IMG/VR virus record: IMGVR_UViG_3300021185_000427
Location: 1 to 29,590 of that record
Direction: 5' to 3' (one strand)
DNA: 29,590 nucleotides
Source of the DNA: a virus
The translations under genes and the position numbers were made by a program. A model generated the notes under the pieces. The model was not told the origin of the DNA and did not search any database. It was given only the letters and a program-made list of their open reading frames with translations. Shown here piece by piece: positions 28,965-29,590 of the stretch; position 1 is the first letter of the stretch; each line of letters opens with the position of its first letter.

Positions 28965-29590
28965 TTACTCTTCTTGTAAAGTGGTTTCTAAATCAATTTC
29001 TAATAAAGGTTTGTGGCCGATTTGATAATATGATTTAATAAATTTAGCAAAGTCCGTACCTGTTAGGATAGGTTCCCAGAATTCTTTAGTAAGAGTATCT
29101 TTCTGTCTTACTTTGGGCTGTACTACTTCACCCGTTGATTGGTCAACTCTAGCATACCAACCCATAGTTGGTTTAACTACATAGTTACCAGCCAAGGCAA
29201 TTTCTAGTAGACCTGAGTATGGTTCTATTCCACCTTCCCATGATACTGATACTGGAATCTTTGATTTCTCTTTAACAAATCTTGACTTCTCTACATTAAT
29301 AATAAAATCATAACCAGTAACATCACTGCCAGTTTTATTTTGTCTACGGCCTAGAATCCAAATGTTATCAGCTGAGTAGTAAATACCCGTACCGCCTGAT
29401 ACGATAGCTTTAGGGAAGAGTCCAATCTCTTGGTAAGTATGATTGACTGCAAGTAGTGGCACGTTTTTCATAGTAAGATATGGAGTAACCATTCTGAAAA
29501 GTCCTTTCAAAGCCTTAGCCCTGGACATATCAGCAACACCTTTTTCATTTAAGGCATCTTCTAGTTCTTTCTTAGATGCAAGGTTACCAA
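28965..29590 (-). CDS. uvsX: UvsX/RecA-like recombinase, C-terminal part (cut by the right edge)
   Basis: The frame is open to the window end, so the N-terminus with Walker A is missing. Visible are RAKALKGLFRMVTPYLTMKN, VPLLAVNHTYQEIG, VSGGTGIYYSADNIWILGRR and YDFIINVEKSRFVKEKSKIP, the order seen in T4 UvsX. It promotes strand exchange in recombination-dependent replication and repair. It stands at the head of the run of replication genes in this window. Confidence 0.93.
   Translation of the reverse strand, partial: GNLASKKELEDALNEKGVADMSRAKALKGLFRMVTPYLTMKNVPLLAVNHTYQEIGLFPKAIVSGGTGIYYSADNIWILGRRQNKTGSDVTGYDFIINVEKSRFVKEKSKIPVSVSWEGGIEPYSGLLEIALAGNYVVKPTMGWYARVDQSTGEVVQPKVRQKDTLTKEFWEPILTGTDFAKFIKSYYQIGHKPLLEIDLETTLQEE

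Noticed and set aside
1-29590. CRISPR arrays, insertion sequences, integrase or attachment sites
   Set aside because: I saw no regularly spaced direct repeats, no transposase or integrase motifs and no tRNA-linked repeat. The content is that of a lytic phage.

Overview
This window is a segment of a large, AT-rich, double-stranded DNA tailed phage of the T4 superfamily. Every gene I accept, and the single tRNA, is on the minus strand, so transcription runs from high to low coordinates. The evidence for a T4-type myovirus is the set of recognisable replication and nucleotide genes: a UvsX-type recombinase (cut by the right edge), a gp41-type helicase, a gp30-type DNA ligase, a T4-type RNase H exonuclease, NrdA, NrdB and glutaredoxin, a PseT-type 3'-phosphatase, ThyX, PhoH and a PD-(D/E)XK exonuclease. 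The many small proteins of marine T4-like type and the low GC content suggest a marine phage of a low-GC host. A SAR11-type alphaproteobacterium is a plausible host, but that is inference only.

Layout in the direction of transcription. (1) 29590-25872: recombination, replication and thymidylate genes (uvsX, a 118-aa protein, helicase, a small membrane protein, thyX), then tRNA-Ala(UGC), then a 113-aa unknown. (2) 25793-23635: small proteins around the DNA ligase. (3) 23544-11672: a tightly packed block of about 12 kb behind one strong promoter and a possible late promoter. It holds unusual enzymes (a PD-(D/E)XK-like protein, a ligase-like nucleotidyltransferase, a cytidylyltransferase-like protein, a zeta-toxin-like kinase, a transglutaminase-like cysteine protease), charged proteins, then a spanin pair and a class-3 lipase. 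(4) 11613-7071: the ribonucleotide reductase operon. (5) 7025-5178: RNase H and associated genes. (6) 5061-2662: PhoH and exonuclease operon. (7) 2622-1: nucleotide and sugar enzymes and short conserved proteins.

Two patterns tie the window together. Eight sites upstream of genes match one sigma70-like promoter type (TTTACA or TTTACT, exactly 17 bases, TATAAT, usually preceded by GTAG). A ninth copy of the -10 half lies just before the tRNA. In two cases, and at the tRNA, the -10 box is so close that transcripts should be leaderless or nearly so.

The most interesting observation is in block 3. Several consecutive proteins start with a short M-x-x-F-K-x-F-like leader ending in a sequence such as IVE|A, LHE|A, IDE|G or VDE|A. 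This resembles the capsid-targeting leader of T4 internal proteins and the (I/L)xE|(A/G) site of the T4 prohead protease gp21. The 424-aa protein also has four repeated motifs (ESVNE twice, KEDT-V/I-x-E-A twice) spaced 101, 101 and 98 residues apart, as in a polyprotein cut into modules. My hypothesis is that this block encodes a set of enzymes and modules packaged in the phage head and injected with the DNA. No search, alignment or structure prediction was run.
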